Program-made: the position numbers and the translations under genes
Origin: Piezodorus guildinii
Taxonomy: Eukaryota; Arthropoda; Insecta; Hemiptera; Pentatomidae
Direction: 5' to 3'
NCBI GenBank assembly: GCA_023052935.1
Contig: CM041294.1
Span: forward strand, 105,060,116-105,124,115
DNA length: 64,000 nucleotides
Part shown: piece after piece, positions 21,600 through 34,209 of the stretch
How positions within the stretch are numbered: the stretch's first letter is position 1
Layout: each line of letters starts with the position of its first letter
Notes under the pieces: model-generated
Seen by the model: the letters and a program-made list of their open reading frames with translations, nothing else
Told to the model about the DNA's origin: nothing
The model's database searches: none

Positions 21600-23762
21600 A
21601 GTAATTCTCAACGGTCAATTAATTACATCCACAATGATAAAATAATTAAAATACGCAACTATAAATAATACTATAGGTTGCAGTGCAGTGTTTACTTTTT
21701 CTGTATCATCTGAGCTTGTGGTTTTCCTTAATTATATTTAAAATTAGATAGTTTATTTGATATACCTAAACTAGGCTTTGTAGTATTCACAGTTTTATCT
21801 TTCTGTGTTATTTTAGAAGGGGCTCAAATATTAGTGACGATAACGAAGAGATGCTCTAGATGGAGTGTACAGCTCTTTCGATACGTCCATGCCTCAGCAA
21901 ATAAGTAATTTAAAAATAGATTTGTTTTTTTGATTTATAAATTAATTTAATATCCGTTTAAAAAAAAATATTTTATTGTTGAAATTATACCTTTCACCGA
22001 ACTTCATTGAAGTTTATTTGCATTTTATACACAGAAATATTCATCTGCGGTTTCCAGACCAAGTTTCATATGTAAAAAGAAAAGGAAAATTCAATAAGAT
22101 CGTTCTGTCACTTGTAGGACCGGTTTCCGATTCTTTAAAAGGTCTCCTCAACACAACTCTGAGACCTACCTTATAAAAGGACGGCCTATGTTTTGCTAAT
22201 TCAATTAAAAACTTTGAAATCAATATTATAAAATCCATTAATCCTGAAATATGCCAAGGTTATATAATTAGATTTGAAATGAAGATTAAATTATATTACT
22301 TGAGAGAAGGGTTCGTTACTCCCAATGTTTGGGCGCCATTTATTTCATTTATTATACAAGTGGAGGTTACAAACCACGAACTTTAGTCCTTGAAATCATT
22401 TTGGCTTTAATATTAAAAAACACTGAATGAACACCAAACTAAAAAAATAGGTTGAATTCATCAAAGCATGAACTAATACCTTATTAATTTGAAAGAAAGA
22501 TGATGTATTTTTTAATTAAACAAATTTTAAAATTAATATAACGTAAAATTATGTTGCCATGAATTACCCATATAATGTTGATTTGATAATTAATTAGAAA
22601 CTGTAATGGATTCATCCTAAAAATTTGGGGACAGAGATTTAGTTTCATTTTTCATCATCACATTTTAATTTTATTTATTAGTTACAATTTTAAATTTTAA
22701 GCTTTTGTTTATCTGCCTAATTAAGCCTTAAATGTAAATTTCAATATACACTCTTGTAGAAAATTTTATTTTTTGTTGACTAATGAACTATGTGTACGTA
22801 TAATATTTTTCCAGTACATCAGCATTTAAATAGCGATCAGATTCATTAAAGACAAATTTCTTCGAATGTCACAACCCTATATTAAAGATGGATAATAAGA
22901 GATGGTCTAAGGAATTGTTGTATATTTTGAAATGTTTACCTTTTTACATAAATTAATTTCTAAAATTCAAACAAATACTTTGCCCGCAACTATTTATTTT
23001 TGTTCTAAACCATCTGCAATTATTATGGTAGTAAATTACCTGTTCAATAGCATTAATTTCAAATAAACAAAAAATCTGTCTTGAATATCTATGAATGAAA
23101 TAATCGTCATTGACTGAAAAAGTGTTTTTTTTTTTGTTTTTTTTTGTATTTTATCAAATAGCTGTTGAAATTCGTAAATAACTACGTCTGTTTCGATTTG
23201 AGATTAAAATAAAACTATTGATAAAAAAATGTAAACACTAATTAAAAAAAAGTAAATAAACATATAAAAACTAATGATGACATACTGAAATAAATAGTTA
23301 CTTACATAACGCATTTTTGTCTATTATTTGCTATTCCATAGACTTCTTGTCTTTCTGAATTAAAGATAGCGGCCTATCGGACAGTTATGGACGCATGAAA
23401 TAATGATAAGAATAAACTCTCCCTCATTTCAATGAAAAATAAACTTTTTATCATATTTGTTGCAGGAAAAATAAACACTTTTTCTTTTTGAATTTTTACA
23501 ATCATTGATATTGATTCATTCCCTGTTTTTTTTTATTACCAAAATTATTTTTATCATTCTTAACAGATGAGAAAGATTAGGAAGATTGTGTTAAAATGAA
23601 ATTTAAAGAGATCGTCTATTGTTACTACGAACCTTAAGTTCATATCTTTATATGATAAAGGGTTTTTATTTATGAAGGGAAATTTATTTATGCACTTAAT
23701 TACAGAGCGTGACTACCTATTCATTTGTAATTTTTTAATTAAGATTATTGTTTTGTTGTTTA

Positions 23763-24006
23763 TTTATTTAACATCACTTTATGCTACTGTGGCTAATCGG
23801 ACGATGCTACAGTGGGAGTCCTAAATTTTGCATATCTAAGTTTTATTAGGAAAGGGAGTACCTGACATCGCACAGGCTCTGGACCACCTTATTACGTCCC
23901 CTTCGAAGGACTATGGATGTTTTACTCCCATTAAAAAACCCTAGGGGTTCCTACCCGCGACTTTTGGCATAGAATAACTGACGACCACTATGCTATAGGT
24001 GATCCC
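23763..24006 (-). repeat. SINE family 1, near full-length copy
   Basis: On the minus strand it has the ordered head, B box, body and tail of the copy at 7574-7858. The plus strand shows ACATCACTTTATGCTACTGT, GCTACAGTGGGAGTCCTAAA and a terminal CTATAGGTGATCCC. Confidence 0.85.
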
Positions 24007-24189
24007 AAGATTATTGTTGATAGTGACCAGTTGTTGATGAAGTCCGTATTGGTTTAAAATGGGTAACTATACTTTCTAGAAAGGGTGTGTGATAGAGACA
24101 AGATAGATCAGAAGTTGAAAAGATTTTTTCCTGACACTGTACTAGTTCTTCGGTCATTCATGAGGTGTTCTGATGCTCTCCTTGAATGA

Positions 24190-24680
24190 GAAATGAGGTG
24201 GAATGTAGCATCCAAGCATACTGCTCCTTATCCCCGTGTAGGAGGTTCATACTGTCCTGTGATTTCAATTAATTTTGAAGCAGATCTAAACTATAAAGCA
24301 TTTCTATCGCAAATATTTTTCTCACTTATACATGCTATCCAAGTGTGGCAAGAACTTTACGAAATATTTCGAATGGATTGACCCGAAATTCTCGATATAA
24401 AAAATCAACAAACAAATACATTTTCTCATTTTCCCATCCTTATTTTCCTCCGGTTTGACTACGGTTGCCTGGTGTATGGCGGGCTGTCTGAAAAATATGA
24501 CATGCGACTCAAGAGACTTATGAATTGTTTGAATAGATTCACAAATGGAATTTCAGGACGTTTTCATGTTTCTAGTAGTCTAGTAGCCAGATGCATGGTT
24601 GACTACTTCATCAAAAATACATCTAAAAATATTTTTTTAAATTTCCTTGTACCACACTCATTCAAAAATGCATTTTAAGC
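24190..24680 (+). pseudogene. Jockey/CR1-like LINE relic, post-palm reverse transcriptase segment
   Basis: The plus strand reads, across frames, ILIFLRFDYGCLVYGGLSEKY...LKRLMNCLNRF. This resembles the conserved segment PxFDYxxxVYGGL...LQRxxNxxxRF found after the catalytic domain of many Jockey/CR1-group reverse transcriptases. Stops between 24060 and 24430 show advanced decay. No ends or target-site duplications are identifiable. Confidence 0.6.
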
Positions 24681-25188
24681 GGTTCTGAAACTCTTAATAA
24701 GCAGCTAATTAATTTGATGCAGTGGTCAATTATGACACAATTACTATCCCATCGAACATACTATTAGTTTTTGTTTTAACTAGTCTTTTATGTCTCAAAA
24801 ATGACGAAATATATTTCTTGCGGTTTAGAAACTCTTACTAATGACCGGCAGAACAGCAAACGTCGAGCCAAACCACGTGGAGGCTGGCGGCCCACACGTA
24901 AGATGGCCTTAGGTCGGACTATTTCAGTGCAAATTGTCTTAAAATAATACTATATTGAGTTAATAATAACTATATTATGCAATTTAATTTTAAGATAATA
25001 CGAATTTCTTAATTTATAACAGATTTTAATTTGTTTTTTAGTTTCAAATATCTAGGATGTTGTTATTTTTTCTGCTTTGAGTAGAGGAATATGTAAAATT
25101 TTAATAAGAAAACATTTAAGGTAATAATAAAAGATTAATTTGTCAAAAGGAAACCGTACAAAACGAACTAATGTGCATTGAATTGAGG

Positions 25189-26343
25189 AATCTGGTGCGC
25201 GCGACACATGACTTACTTACCTCCGTTGTTGAAATCAATTAAAGAATTTTTAAATACAGTTGGAGATAAAAGAAGCCTAAAGAATTAATTGGTTTAAGTT
25301 TCGATCGAAACTTGTGTTTTATTAAAAAATCTATTACAAATGTATCAACAACAATCAGTTGTTTTTATCAGATTTTCATCACTTTCCATAAAACCTCACA
25401 ATTTTTTGTATGAGATAATATTTTTCTAACATCTTTAGCTTTCCAACGGGATACTAAACAAAAAAATATTTTTGCTCTTTTTGTATTTAGTTGTTATTCA
25501 AATTCGTTCAACTTAAATATTTACCTCTTTTTTATCAATGCTAACAATATGATATTGTAAAATGCTTGAAATCCAATACTTTTTTTTTTTTTTTTTGATG
25601 ACAGAGAGGGCGCTAGAGCCACACTCTCAGGCGTGAGTGGAGAAGCTGGCCATTGCCAACACTCAGCATTGCTTAGTTATAAGAGGTCTCTAGGCCACTG
25701 CCGTTTCAACCTACGAGGAGGGTTATAGGGATGGCTGGAGCTAGATATGGATTGGGATAAAGGATTAGGAAGGTGAGTTAGCCTCTGGTGGAAGTTTAGG
25801 AATTTAGATGGGATTAGATCGAGGACAAATAGGATATTCAGATCATTGTGTAAGGTCTTGTTTGTAACATAATAGGGAGCATTGACTATTGTTCTAAGTA
25901 CTTTAAACTGAAAGGAAATCCAATACTAAATTACAGGTACTTTAGAGAAAGAAAATTTAAAATATCGGCATTTTGGCTCTGTCAGACTATTTCAATCAGA
26001 ATGAAACCTACATCATATTAAAGCCCATCAAAATTTACATCGAAATATGGACTTTAATCGAAATCTTTTGAGAAAATCTTAAATAGGTGCTAAATGCTTA
26101 CTATAAAGCAACATTTCCGGTTTGATGATTTGGGTGAAAAAGTTGGTGTAATATCTCGGGGGTGTAGTTAGTTTAAACATGAAATTTCAGTGTTTTGCAA
26201 CCTATTGTTTTCGAGCTAGGCGTACCACACACACACACACAGATCTTTTTGCAGGACTCAGGGTACACTAAAACTTTTTCTTAAATTTTTACAATCTCAA
26301 TACTTTCCTTTACTATATATTTCATATATTGGTAAGTTAAAGT
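25189..26343 (-). repeat. HINE-like family, copy 2, interrupted by a LINE insertion
   Basis: Begins AATCTGGTGCGCGCGACAC and ends GGTAAGTTAAAGT; contains CACACACACACACA near 26226 followed by CAGATCTTTTTGC, as in the other copies. A Jockey-like 3' end occupies 25581-25914. With that removed, length and order match the 0.9 kb family. Confidence 0.85.
25581..25914 (-). mobile_element. Jockey-like LINE 3' end with poly-A and 13-bp target duplication
   Basis: The minus strand reads FQFKVLRTIVNAPYYVTNK, then TLHNDLNILFVLDLIPSKF, and ends at a stop (25677-25679) after RRLKRQWPRDLL. This is the C-terminus of a Jockey-clade reverse transcriptase ORF, still open over its last ~78 codons. A short 3' UTR ends in a 16-base A tract (poly-T at 25581-25596). 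GAAATCCAATACT occurs on both sides (25568-25580 and 25915-25927), a 13-bp target-site duplication. The insertion is severely 5'-truncated and appears relatively young. Confidence 0.92.
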
Positions 26344-27988
26344 AAAAATAGTTAGATTGCAGATCTCCTTCAGTACAAACGTTAATTCTTATATTTACAA
26401 CGGAGAGCTAACAGTTTTATTATTTCAAGGGCATGACTGTTTCGTCAGACATCGTGTGACAGGTTCCCGACAAATTTTAATTTTCACGTGATGTATGATC
26501 ATGTGGTTTTCAGGAACGAGTGTATGACCTTATCTGAAGGAGTTGTCTGTTAAATGTAACTGATTTCGTATATTAATACGCAATAAAATGATTGATCATA
26601 GTTGCGGTTAATTGTCTCGAAATTTCATGTATTCTTACTGTATTTTGGTTAGTTATATTCAATAATAGACCTTTATCCTATATTATCTACTATATGAGAT
26701 TTTACATTTCTAGATGGAGTGAAAAATTGAACAAAAACTCCATCTTCTCCGATATAACTGTACAGTTATAGAGGCATGGGTCCGAAATCTCAGATTTAGT
26801 TTTAAAATTGCGTCCATTTCGTATTCACATATTACAGGCAGTCATGAAAATACAGATATAATTTAAAGAGTATTGGAAGAAATAAACCAAAGCCTTTGAA
26901 ACTACGAACTTTTATGATAATCTTTATAATTCATAAACCATTTAATTTTTTTTTTTGTTAAAAAACAAAACAAGTAAACAATTAATTTTTGAATTAATTG
27001 AGATACCCTTTAAATGAGAATCCATCAATAACATTAAAGAACTGTATGCATAGGGAAAGAAAGGAAATATATCGGATGAAAATATATAATGAAATAATAT
27101 TTTAAAATAATGTCACAGCTTATTTATTTTGTTGTAGCTCATTTTATTTTACGGAAATAACTGTGAAAGTCAGTTCTAAATAACACGAATATTTCTAGTT
27201 ACAAAGGGACTATTCCCTATATTTATAAATTGCATATCGTTTGGATCATCTTTATTATCAGTTTATGGTGATGGAATTTTGTTCGAAGAAAATATAAATT
27301 CCTATAAGTTCCATGTAAAATAGCTTGCTATAAAATATAAGTCTTGTTTTCTCATATTACTTTGTAATTAATGGCACTGGTTTTTTTTTCTGTTAATTAA
27401 AATTCCTGTATAAATGTTAGAATTTTTCATTATTATATTAGATGTTTGTGAACGTCATTTTTTTCAAATTATTATATTTCGCTATTAGCTATATTCCTTT
27501 TTTCAGATTATTTAAGATAATTGGATACAAATAATTCACCTTTATGATGAACTGAAATCTTGAAAATGCTTGCCTCTTTAATCATCATGGTGTTGATATT
27601 AGATAGGTTGTCCTTTCTGCGTATGGAAACGTGATGTTTTACACCTAATCACTGTTTTTTTAGTTTCATACAGTTGACAAGGTTATTCAACATTGACAAG
27701 ATTAAAAACCATGAAACATCTTTAACGTATTGCTCATTTCGCAGGCTAGAAAACATATTTAATTTTTGGATACAACATTAAGCTGTTTATTGAGACTGGT
27801 AATATAAATTTCTAATACATCAAAAATCTGGAATAAGATCGTTCAATTAATTTTTTTACTAATTATAAGGGAAAACTGAAAAAATGGAAAATATACATTT
27901 CTCTAATTAAACTATTAGAGTCTTGCGATTCGGTTATGGGTCTGGTTTGCAATAAGCGTCAAATTAATCGAATTTCGAATAATTTAAA

Positions 27989-28024
<36 letters not shown>

Positions 28025-28454
28025 ACAATTTTTTTTTCTCTTTTTGGAGTTTTAATCATATTTTCATTTCGCTTATTTATGTATAAAATATGTAATTAGG
28101 AAAATTTAATACTTTACAATCGATAGTAAAAAAATTTGTATGGAAAATTGTTTGGCTAAAATCGAATTGCGACTTTATATAATTTTATTTATATTTAATA
28201 TACCTTCTGCTTTTTATTTTTATAGCCGTTCTTATTCATAAAGCTATTAATTTAATTATTTTTAAATGGCTTTATTTAAAAATAATTAAATACATTCGGT
28301 CTTGGTTAGTAACTTCTCAATATTTATATATGTATTTACAGAATTACTAGTATCACTATAGGAACGAATTTATATTATTATTAGTTTATTATAGTTATTA
28401 TTAATTATTAATCATAATGTTAGTACATATTCTATAAGTGTATATTCTATTTTT
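26344..28454. other. AT-rich intronic stretch
   Basis: No exon found. It includes a (GT)n run at about 28002-28024 preceded by (AT)n. No identifiable element. Confidence 0.4.
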
Positions 28455-28596
28455 ACTTTCACTTACTATATATAGTAAGGGGAAGTATTGCGATCGTGAA
28501 AATTTTCGAATTCCAGTTTTCAACTGAAATACACGTTTTAGGGTCCCCTGAGTCCAAATAACCAAGTCCCGCAAAAAGGTCTGTGTGTGTGTGTGT

Positions 28597-28642
<46 letters not shown>

Positions 28643-29394
28643 TAACTCCCTGGCGGAAACGGTAAGTCCTATGAAACTGAAATTTCATATTTAAGACAAC
28701 TATACGCCCGAGACGTGACAAAACTTTTTTCATCAAAATGAGCCTACCAGAAGAGGCACTTTATACCATGCATTTTGCACCTTTTTTCGATTTTCTCAAA
28801 AACGGTTCCGACGATTTTGATTAAACTCGCTATATCGATGTAAAATTTAATGGGCTTTAATATCATGTAGGTTTTATTCAGATTAAAATGGTCTGACAGG
28901 GCTTAAATGCCGATATTTTAAATTTTCTTCCCCTAAAGTACCTTTAATTTTGTAGATTCAATAATAATAACTAGATTATCTTGTTAACGCTTGTGAAAAA
29001 CTGGTAAATATATAAATTGAATAAATTCGATACCCAACTAAAGGAGAAAACAGAAAAAATGTTTTTTTAATGCAATTTTTCGTTTTTGAACATAAGAGCA
29101 GTAATATACATGTATGATATACCGTTGGAAAGCTAACGATTTTAGAAAAATTATCATCTCATACACAAGCTTTTAAAAGTTAATAGAGAGTGATGAAATG
29201 AACATAAAAATAACTGATTATTTTAGATAATAATATAATTGATTTTTGAATCAAACACATGTTTCTATAGAAATTTAATTTAATTAATTCCTTAATAATT
29301 TCACGTATTTTTATCTCTAACTGTATTTGAAAATTCTTTCATTGATTTTAAAAATGGAGGTAAGTGAAAGTCGTGTGTTGCCCGCACCAGATTT
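28455..29394 (+). repeat. HINE-like family, copy 3 (best reference copy)
   Basis: Starts ACTTTCACTTAC (28455-28466) followed by a hairpin CTTACTATATATAGTAAG. A shared block containing CGATCGTGAAAATTTTCG and GGGTCCCCTGAGTCC comes next, then an interrupted (GT)n array at 28577-28641. About 700 bp of unique family sequence follows, then GGTAAGTGAAAGT (29359-29371), the reverse complement of the start motif, and finally CCCGCACCAGATTT. No meaningful protein is encoded. Confidence 0.85.
28577..28641. repeat. (GT)n microsatellite inside HINE-like copy 3
   Basis: Interrupted GT array of about 60 bp, longer than the equivalent tract in the copy at 39142-40016. Confidence 0.95.
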
Positions 29395-31095
29395 TTTTCT
29401 TTTGTGACATGAATACCTAAAACAAGCTTGCATACTTTACAGTTAGTTGAAGGTGATCGGCTTCCAGATTTATTTTTTTACTCTACTTTCAAGTTAGGAT
29501 TTTTTTGTTATTTTATTACTATACAGTGCTTATAACTGAGGAAAAATTCTTGTCACCCTCTTTCTGTTGAATTTGTGATGTCAATGGCTCACCTGTTAAG
29601 GAAACAACATTTATATGTTAGATATAATATGTTATGAAATCTAATATATATAATGTCAAAAACGTTAATAATTGAATGAACAAATTGATTATCATTATTT
29701 GTTGGTTGTTATTGGCATAGATAGCTAAAGTGATTTTAACCAAAAAAATCTGATCTAGTACACAGTTTTTTTTTATTTTGAGATATAAATAAATAGAAAT
29801 AGCTAAATAAAAAAACTTAGAAAAAGTGGATTATTTGCCTTATCTTAAGCTTTTGTTATCAAGATGTATTTGATGAGGTGTTAAATAGTCTATTCTATCT
29901 TATCAGTAATAGCAGTTAATTAAGTGCTTTCTTAAAAAAAAATTGTGTTTTGATTTAAAAAAAAATTACTAAAGTTAAAGAAAATCGATCCCATTATTTT
30001 TTCTTCAATCAATCCAATCGACTGGCTCGAGCTACTACTACTTGGAAATTACACGAAGTTCGACAATAAAGTTATAGAATTCATCAAAAAGATTAATTTA
30101 TACAGACAATTGTAATTAATCCAATGAACGGTGCCCCTAACCTAATGTTGTGGTACACGGCACCTAAATGTAAAATAAATAAATAAAATAAAAAAATCGT
30201 CATATATTATAATTAAAATGTAATGATTAAACTGATAAAAAATATTTTTTTTGGTGACCCCAAAAGAAATGCAAACGCAATAAAAAATTATTACAATTTA
30301 ACTGAATTTAGAGGGAACATATATAGAGTTGCTCAAAATCTCAAAAACTGGTAAATATATCGAAATTTGGCATTGGAAAATTCAAACCTTTAAAACTGTA
30401 TTGTAGTGGTCCTTGTAATTGGAATCGCTAAAACATGAAAAACAAATAAATACAAATTTCTCTCTTTTAGATTTTTAAATGGTTATTGTGATTAAATTAA
30501 CAACAGCAAACTGTTCTATTTTATTATAAAAAATAAGACTATTTCATCACAGAAATTAATTCAAATTAATTACTGACCATTTTTGAAAATGTATTTATAA
30601 CTAAGTTTCAATCAGTAAAAAGATTATTAAAGTTTAACTTAGACGTGTGTGGTTATTGCTGGATACTGGAATAGTGATTCATAATCGGAATTATAGGAGT
30701 CAGACGAAGGCAATCAAACGACCTGTTACTATATCAAAGTTCGAGTGGTTTCCATTATAAGGCCGGTCCTCGAACTTTGATATAGTTAGTCAAGTTTCGT
30801 ATAAATATAGTCAGTCGTGGAGTGGTATCTGTGATGGACCTGTGTTAGTGGTGTTACGTGTTTTGTTTCAGCAACAAAAGTGATATTTCCTGAGGATTAT
30901 TTTTCGCAGTATTTCATTTGCATGAAGAGATCAACAGAATTGGTAAATTGCGTAATCATTTTGATATTTTTTTTTTATTTATAGTAATTTACAAGGAAAT
31001 GCATTGGGAGAAGAAAAGTCGTGAAATTGTCTTATGAAAGAACTACCAGAGTAGCTCTTCAAAAGCTATTTTAAGTCAGTCGTCTCGGCTGGTTA
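29395..31095. other. Intronic AT-rich stretch
   Basis: No exon seen. A segment at about 30000-30190 ending in TAAAATAAATAAATAAAAT has the look of a LINE 3' end but shows no coding remnant. An 18-bp-arm inverted repeat lies at 30728-30786. Confidence 0.35.
30728..30786. repeat. Perfect 18-bp inverted repeat with 23-nt spacer
   Basis: ACTATATCAAAGTTCGAG at 30728-30745 and its exact reverse complement at 30769-30786, with a 23-nt spacer including AAGGCCGG. It could form a hairpin or be the core of a fold-back element. Confidence 0.9.
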
Positions 31096-31099
31096 TCAG

Positions 31100-31620
31100 G
31101 AATATCTAAGAAAGATAGATAACGGACAAATGGGTTTGGAATGGAAAGAGGTATATCTATTTCGGACTAGGTCTGCGACAAATGCTATGTTGAGGTCATT
31201 ATGGATGAGTTGATTTGTGACAAAATAAGGGACATTCCAGATTTTGAGAAGGATTGTAAGGAATTAGATGGTTAAGTAGAGGCCCAAAGCTCGATTCCAC
31301 ATGTCCAATAGATCTGATAATAGTGACGTAAATGAGTTTTGTGTAATAGACTGGAAGTTTAAACGTTTGTCGAGCAAGTGTGGTAGTAATCGGTATCTTC
31401 GAGAAGTTTCTTGTCGTTTCAGTCTTGTCAGGCGCTTCTCAAGATGGAGTCTTGGTTATCGGATTTGTTCTATAGGAGTAGGTGTGAAGTTACTAAAGGA
31501 TACTAGGGAGCAGGAAGTCATCGGTCTGCGACGAAGGGTAAAGTGATTTTGTGGGATTTGTTAGGATTTATTTTAATTCTCCAATTGTAACATTCTTCAA
31601 TGGCAGTGATGTGGGACTGA
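31100..31620 (-). pseudogene. Jockey-like LINE relic, reverse transcriptase C-terminal part
   Basis: On the minus strand, WTCGIELWAST matches the WTYGIELWG motif and neighbouring text parallels the better-preserved copy at 33679-34102 in order. Many stops and frame changes. The plus-strand frame at 31301-31546 is an antisense shadow. Confidence 0.6.
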
Positions 31621-33660
31621 AGGGTTTGGGATGCAGTAGTTGGATCGTTATGGATGGATAAGACTCATGTGTCATCATCATAAGTATTGAGGACAATGTG
31701 ATAAAAATTAAAACATGACTTATTCTGAAGTTGTATCAGATGATCCATTTTGCTACTAATGTCATGCTAAATATTTGCCGCGCTTGAATAGAGAGGTTAA
31801 TTATTGTAAGAATCACAGGCCATTGCGTAATTATTACTATTATTAATAAAAAATATTTGTGTCTACCGTTACTGCCACTTAGGAGATAATTACTGAAAAT
31901 TCCTTACACTTATGTAGTCTTTGACTTCAGTTAGAACCCAGGAAGAAAAAAGTTCCTCCATTTCATGAGGGAAACAAACAGGTTGAAATAAAGCAAAACA
32001 TAGTTCTTCATTGGTCTTTTTCTATTTGGAAGTTTCTAAAAAAAAAAAAAAAGAACAAATAGGTCCATTTGTAGCATTAACAAACTCCTTACGATACCAG
32101 TAACAATGTACTGTTCTGGTAAAATTATTTATTCCATGAACAAAATTAAATCCTATTTAAAAGTTTTTATGGGGCAGATTATTTTAGAGGCAGTCAGAAA
32201 TAATGGCATATTTCTTAAACTAATCGTACAGTTACAAAACACCGATTTCAGAATTCGAAAACTGATCTCTAGTGCTCAAGAATGAATTATGCAAATTTTT
32301 ATAATCATGAAGGTTTCCATAATTTTCTAAATTATCTAGTTTGAATAATTTAATTTTTTTTAAAATATATTAGAGGCCGATAACTTTCTACTCATTTGAC
32401 TTTTCAGTGATTTATTGCACGGAAGTATCATAAATTAACAGAACTAGTTCTGAACTAAAATTAGTCTGATATCAACATAAATTCGTATGTTCTTGTTTAA
32501 CTTGTTTGTCATGATTCCTAAATAGTATAAAACTGTTACGGACACGTTACTAGTTACTGTGATTATGAACACAAATCATAAACAGAGTAAAAATAAACTT
32601 AACGTAGTATTTGACAAATGAATTCTTTGTATTTCAATTGACGTATGAAGACAATTTCTTAATGTTCTATTCGTTTATTTTATTAATTATGAAGAAATAA
32701 GTATTTTTTTAGAAATAATTTAGTTATTTTATGAAATACATCTGTTATGCAACTGAACTAATACAAGGCGCTGCTCCAGGAAAGTAGATATACTTCCCAC
32801 GAGCAGTTCCGAGGAAGCGACCTTAACAGTGAAAATACTGATTGGTACCTTGGGTTTAACCTCTCTTACTTCCTTTTCCCCCATGTTTTATATTCCACGT
32901 TCTTAATATCACAGTTATATTATTAAACTCACTGTATGTTATTATAAAATCGATGTTGTTGATATATAAAGTTTGATATGCGTTGTATCAAAATTAGAAA
33001 AACTTCTAAAAATTAGAAGAAATTAGAAAAAAATCTGTTGTTTAAGTATGTCTAGCTATAAATATAAGAAGATATTCTGTGAAATAAAATACGTTTTGTA
33101 TTAGTCATATTCATGTTTATTGTTTGAAGAAACTAGTATTCCTTCCTTCTATTTTATTTTTTATTTTTTGACATCTTTATGGGCGATTTTAATAGCCTGC
33201 TTGGTTATAGAGTAGTAGATAGCGAGTGTTTTCTGTCAGTCCTTCGATTCACTAAATAGTCTGTTTAAAACTATACAATTTGCTTTATATTCGTATGCAA
33301 AAAAATTATAAAACCCGCATAAGTAATTTAAGGTCCAAATAATAATTTCAGTCACTGGACGCTGAATTATTGAAGGTAAATAATAAAATTTAATATTAGA
33401 AAAGAATTTTTTTTAAACAGAAAAATCCATAGTTATTTCCTTCTTCGGAGGATGAATTCAGTGCGATTTCAGGTACTTGACAACGATCCCTAACCTAATT
33501 AAACATTAATATGATTTTTAAGCATATTTATTAATATTTACAAATGTATTATATACATCAAGTGCATGTGATGGACATAATAAACAGACATGAAATACAT
33601 GTAGATGTTCTACCCATTGCCAGCACTCTAAAAATATTCTGAACTAGCCATCTTCTTTTC
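31621..33660. other. Intronic AT-rich stretch
   Basis: No exon, RNA gene or assigned repeat. A GC-richer patch at about 32765-32885 has no recognisable coding frame. Confidence 0.35.
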
Positions 33661-33678
33661 AGACGCCTCGGAGGATTA

Positions 33679-34102
33679 TCAGGAATCGAAGAGGATATTG
33701 GAATAGAAACTAGTGGGAACGGAGTTTTTCATAGAATGTTGATACCTGGATCGGGCTAATTCAGTAACATGTAACATATGGAACATGAGCTTATTCGTGA
33801 CAAAGTAAGGAGCGTTAAGGATTTTACGAAGGATTTCATATTGTAAGGATTGGATACGAGAAGAATTCGATGGTTTAGTATAGCCCCATAGCTCCACTTT
33901 GTAAGTCCATATGGGTTTTATGATGGCCATATAAATAAGTCTTTTGTAAATAAGTTGGAGCGTTTGTCCAATAAGCGTTGAAGTAGTAGAAAACGTCAGG
34001 CAGTTCAAGAAACTGCTGACAAGATCGTTTCAGTCTTGTTTGAGGATTCCAAGTTAGACGTTTGTCAAGGTAGAGTCTTAGATATGTAAGGCAGGAAGTC
34101 AT
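33679..34102 (-). pseudogene. Jockey-like reverse transcriptase C-terminal fragment, frameshifted
   Basis: Two overlapping minus-strand frames give one protein segment. 34102 to ~33975 reads YLRLYLDKRLTWNPQTRLKR, the YLGLxLDxRLTW motif of Jockey-clade LINEs. From about 33975 down the second frame continues IYKRLIYMAIIKPIWTYKVE followed by LWGYTKPSNSSRIQSLQYEI and LRKILNAPYFVTNK. The junction needs one frameshift. No catalytic box is retained. A SINE family 1 tail scrap lies directly at its 5' side (34169-34206). Confidence 0.85.
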
Positions 34103-34168
34103 TGGTGTACGACGAAGGGTAAAAGGTATTTGGTAGGATTTGTTTGGATAGGATGAATTTAGGACTCT

Positions 34169-34206
34169 CAGATTAGCCCCAGTAGCATAAAAGTGATGTT
34201 AAACGA
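34169..34206 (+). repeat. SINE family 1 tail scrap
   Basis: AGTAGCATAAAAGTGATGTT and AAACGAATAAAC match the tail of the family copy at 7574-7858. Confidence 0.5.
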
Positions 34207-34209
34207 ATA

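Larger units (their letters stand above)
19854..24050. other. Start of the ~30 kb intron: AT-rich, few repeats
   Basis: Contains the second copy of the 77-bp direct repeat (20807-20885), a perfect 50-bp palindrome (21498-21599) and, at 23763-24006, a SINE. No exons recognised; open frames near 21976-22238 overlap on both strands and show no family resemblance. Confidence 0.4.

Noticed and set aside
28401..28736. Open frame of 111 codons with a TH-repeat stretch, and a similar 81-codon frame at 39779-40024
   Set aside because: Both lie in the end of the 0.9 kb interspersed repeat and translate the GT/CA microsatellite. Their similarity reflects repeat homology, not protein conservation.
30000..30190. 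Possible LINE 3' UTR ending in TAAATAAATAAAAT
   Set aside because: No coding remnant or target duplication; A-rich ends are common in this DNA.
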